From NCBI RefSeq assembly GCF_009846885.1, contig NZ_WUWM01000012.1:62001-126000 (forward strand): a stretch of 64,000 nt of DNA, given 5' to 3'. Within the stretch, counting starts at the first letter, position 1. Each line of letters starts with the position of its first letter. The DNA is from Paenibacillus puerhi. GTDB taxonomy: Bacteria; Bacillota; Bacilli; Paenibacillales; NBRC-103111. This document shows positions 62,088 through 64,000 of this stretch, one piece after another. The position numbers and the translations under genes are program-made. Under the pieces are notes generated by a model. The model ran no database searches. It worked only from the letters and a program-made list of their open reading frames with translations, and was not told where the DNA came from.

Positions 62088-62384
62088 ATGGGTACGGTTA
62101 AGGTCAGATTTATTGAACGGGACTATTTCAGAAAAGTTATGCTGGAGAACAGCGAGCATATGAGCGAGCAGCAAACGGAGAAGATTCTCGATTCGATCGG
62201 CAAGACATGGGTTGACTATACGTTTAAATTTTATGAGAATGGTTCGATGACCATCATTGACAACCATACCGATCTGCAGGTGCCTCTCAGTGATTTGAAG
62301 GGAGCCAGCTACGATTTTTATGTAAAGCAGCGGATCAAGCTGATCAAAGAGAATTTGATGGAGAAAATTTTGCAATCCGCATAA
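62088..62384 (+). CDS. Small protein of unknown function, probable SOS gene
   Basis: A 98-residue, soluble-looking protein: MGTVKVRFIERDYFRKVML at its start, a helix-rich middle (SEQQTEKILDSIGKTW) and a beta segment YTFKFYENGSMTIIDNH. No family is recognised and no membrane segment or LysM domain is present, so it is not YneA. ATG follows GAGAGGGG. Two SOS boxes and a strong promoter precede it, and a strong terminator follows, so it is a single-gene unit probably induced by DNA damage. Confidence 0.8.
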   Translation: MGTVKVRFIERDYFRKVMLENSEHMSEQQTEKILDSIGKTWVDYTFKFYENGSMTIIDNHTDLQVPLSDLKGASYDFYVKQRIKLIKENLMEKILQSA

Positions 62385-62445
62385 GGAAGCCGGTAATTAG
62401 AGATACTGCATGTATCGCGTCGGCCGCCCTATATAGCCTTACTCT

Positions 62446-62479
62446 GACACAGACGCAAGTGAAGTCTGTGTCTTTTTTT
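62446..62479 (+). terminator. Rho-independent terminator
   Basis: GACACAGAC pairs with GTCTGTGTC, followed by seven T residues; ends the SOS-box gene. Confidence 0.92.
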
Positions 62480-62606
62480 GCTGCCGTGCTTCTCGCCGAT
62501 GCTTCCTTTCCGAATTAACAAGAACTTAATATTTTCAGCGATTCCGTTTAACATCAGCCATTTATGATGAATAGTAACTAGAAGGTAACCGGAAGGGGCG
62601 ATTCAA

Positions 62607-63380
62607 GTGAACCCGGTAGTAAAAGTATACGCTCTATGGCTGCTGCTGCTTACGATGCTTATCGTTTCCATTCTCCCCTTATCTATACAGAACCATGTTA
62701 TCCGCGATACGGCTGCTGTTTTTCAACAGATGAAGAACATGGGGCGTGCAGTTGCGGCTCCCTTCGCGGAGCTTCCTAAGCCGGGGATGGTCGTGTATCC
62801 CTCTGTGTCCGTGCTGGAAGCCAGACACATGCTGGAGCAGAACGTATCGGTCGAAGGAATCGTCATGAGCAAGCCGGGATCTGCCGGAACAGGGCGTCCT
62901 TGGGTTCAACTGCAGGATCCTACCGGAGGCATTCTTGTATCCGGCGAGCTGCCGGAGACTCTGCAACCGGGTGATCGGCTGCGGGTGGATGGCGTAGTAG
63001 GAGATAATCAGGGCGTGCTGGAAGTTCGGGCTACCGACTCCGGCATTCAGGTTGTGGAGTCTGGGCAGGACGTACCCCGCGCGGCGCCATTGAAGGTGGA
63101 AGATCTGCCTAAGGAAGGGCTGCCGGCTTCGTTGAAGGGGACAGCGGTTACGATTAGCGGCGTTGTTGTTCCTGCTTCGGAAGAGGGCAGTGATCAAGGA
63201 CGCTATCGCTTGGCAGCTCCGGACCGTGCCGGCCATTCGGTCCGCGTTCGTCTGGCTGCAGGCGATTCCGAAGCTTTCTCGGGCATCCAGGAGGGGATGC
63301 GTTATGAGATCACGGGCATCCTTTCTCTAACAGGTAAATATGAGCATGAGATCGTCCCATACCGATTCGTTAAGCAATGA
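62607..63380 (+). CDS. Membrane-anchored OB-fold protein
   Basis: A 257-residue protein with one N-terminal membrane anchor (about 5-25, VYALWLLLLTMLIVSILPL) and two probable outer OB-fold domains of the nucleic-acid-binding (YhcR/tRNA-anti-like) kind: VSVEGIVMSKPG...WVQLQDPTGGILV (about 78-135) and VTISGVVVPA...GMRYEITGILS (about 175-255). GTG follows GGGG by nine bases. Such domains often accompany secreted nucleases; no nuclease motif is present here. Function unknown. Confidence 0.78.
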   Translation: MNPVVKVYALWLLLLTMLIVSILPLSIQNHVIRDTAAVFQQMKNMGRAVAAPFAELPKPGMVVYPSVSVLEARHMLEQNVSVEGIVMSKPGSAGTGRPWVQLQDPTGGILVSGELPETLQPGDRLRVDGVVGDNQGVLEVRATDSGIQVVESGQDVPRAAPLKVEDLPKEGLPASLKGTAVTISGVVVPASEEGSDQGRYRLAAPDRAGHSVRVRLAAGDSEAFSGIQEGMRYEITGILSLTGKYEHEIVPYRFVKQ

Positions 63381-63494
63381 GGAAGTGTTAGGTATGCGAC
63401 CCATTATTTTGTAAAATGGCCAGTTAGGTATAGCGTATCTGGGAAATAAAGCCTATACTTGACATAAGCATACGACAAGGAAAGGACTGGTTCC

Positions 63495-63806
63495 ATGAAA
63501 ATATCTCAAGTGTTTATACTGATTAGCGCTATTCTGGAAGCCATTTTGGGTATTCCTTTCTTGGGCGGGACGATCGTAATCAGTATGGGTTATTCCCCGC
63601 TCGGGATCATGTTCATCCTTCACGTGATTACCTTGGCGCTGGCGCTTAGAGAGCAAGGGCCCAAGCTCGGCAGCATCGTTGGCATCCTGACCTCGCTCAT
63701 CGCATGGATTCCGTTTGTGGGCATGGTTATGCATATTTTGACGGCTATCCTGCTGTTCTTTACTTCGTACACGAGCGATGCGTATCGCAATCGTTCCTAT
63801 CGGTAA
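63495..63806 (+). CDS. Small integral membrane protein
   Basis: A 103-residue protein with three hydrophobic segments (about 5-25, 30-52, 60-92) and a polar tail (SYTSDAYRNRSYR). ATG follows AAGGAAAGG. No family can be named with certainty. It is followed by a strong terminator, so it is a single-gene unit. Confidence 0.75.
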   Translation: MKISQVFILISAILEAILGIPFLGGTIVISMGYSPLGIMFILHVITLALALREQGPKLGSIVGILTSLIAWIPFVGMVMHILTAILLFFTSYTSDAYRNRSYR

Positions 63807-63857
63807 CCTGGCCAGCCGCGTCGGGTACGCCGATAGCGGCGCATTACTGTAAGGATC

Positions 63858-63916
63858 AAGGACCTTTGGCAAGCTTCGCCCGGACCGGGTGGATTTGCCG
63901 AAGGTCCTTTGCTTTT
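63858..63916 (+). terminator. Terminator
   Basis: AAGGACCTTTGGCAA pairs with TTGCCGAAGGTCCTT (one mismatch), with an inner CCCGG/CCGGG pairing and TTTT after it. The last bases of the window hold no recognised gene. Confidence 0.8.
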
Positions 63917-64000
63917 ACCTTAACCTGCTCCGCAGCGATGGCAAGGCTATGGAAGGGGCATGGAGCCGAGAAAAGTGGAATTGCGTCTTATTCTCTACTA

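Overview
The window looks like a chromosomal segment of a Gram-positive, spore-forming bacterium of the Paenibacillaceae, most likely Paenibacillus or a close relative. This is inferred from gene content: secreted proteins with S-layer-homology domains, a YheC/D-type spore-coat ATP-grasp protein, LplB/YtcP-type sugar permeases without their own ATPase, many glycoside hydrolases next to LacI/AraC regulators, and purine-rich Shine-Dalgarno sites (AGGAGG, AAAGGAG). No rRNA, tRNA, CRISPR array, insertion sequence or prophage was seen. All homology statements come from recognition of motifs and overall sequence, not from database searches.

Layout. 0.2-11.1 kb is a galacto-mannan utilisation locus: a secreted three-CBM35 GH26 mannanase, a LacI-type regulator, a GH36 alpha-galactosidase, two permeases, a solute-binding lipoprotein and a second, leaderless GH26 enzyme. 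Together these would cut mannan outside the cell, import the oligosaccharides and finish them in the cytoplasm. 11.1-13.2 kb holds a GH105/GH88-type unsaturated-uronyl hydrolase divergent from an AraC regulator. 13.4-17.3 kb is an ECF sigma / anti-sigma / ABC transporter operon whose permease gene carries two apparent one-base frameshifts. 17.4-26.4 kb is a mixed housekeeping region: zinc protease, VOC protein, FadR-type regulator with a CynX-type MFS transporter, two SLH proteins, a KGG-repeat stress protein and small proteins of unknown function.

26.6-31.0 kb is a two-component system followed by a BcrA/BcrB-like ABC pair and an undecaprenyl-pyrophosphate phosphatase, which resembles a bacitracin-type resistance island. 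31.0-34.0 kb holds a leucine-rich-repeat protein, a sugar-phosphate isomerase-like TIM barrel and the ATP-grasp protein. 34.2-36.5 kb is a translationally coupled pair: a PaaK-like adenylate-forming enzyme and an SbnA-like PLP enzyme, without the SbnB partner.

36.5-50.5 kb is the most striking part. A LysR regulator is divergent from an eleven-gene, largely coupled operon: two NtaA/SnaA/DszA-type flavin monooxygenases around a complete Opp/Dpp importer with fused ATPases, a two-subunit class I CoA-transferase-like enzyme, a thiol dioxygenase whose visible residues fit the 3-mercaptopropionate dioxygenase type, a CaiB/BaiF (class III) CoA transferase and a DinB protein. The dioxygenase plus class III CoA-transferase pair recalls the 3-mercaptopropionate / 3-sulfinopropionate pathway of proteobacteria, so I propose an organosulfur-acid import and catabolism system.

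50.5-64 kb contains NADP-type glutamate dehydrogenase, an Asp-box propeller lipoprotein, a TetR-controlled operon with a visible operator, a luciferase-like oxidoreductase and an SDR, an IDEAL-domain protein, MgtC, the AzlCD exporter, an SRPBCC/ArsR pair, a small gene under two LexA-type SOS boxes, and two uncharacterised membrane-associated proteins.
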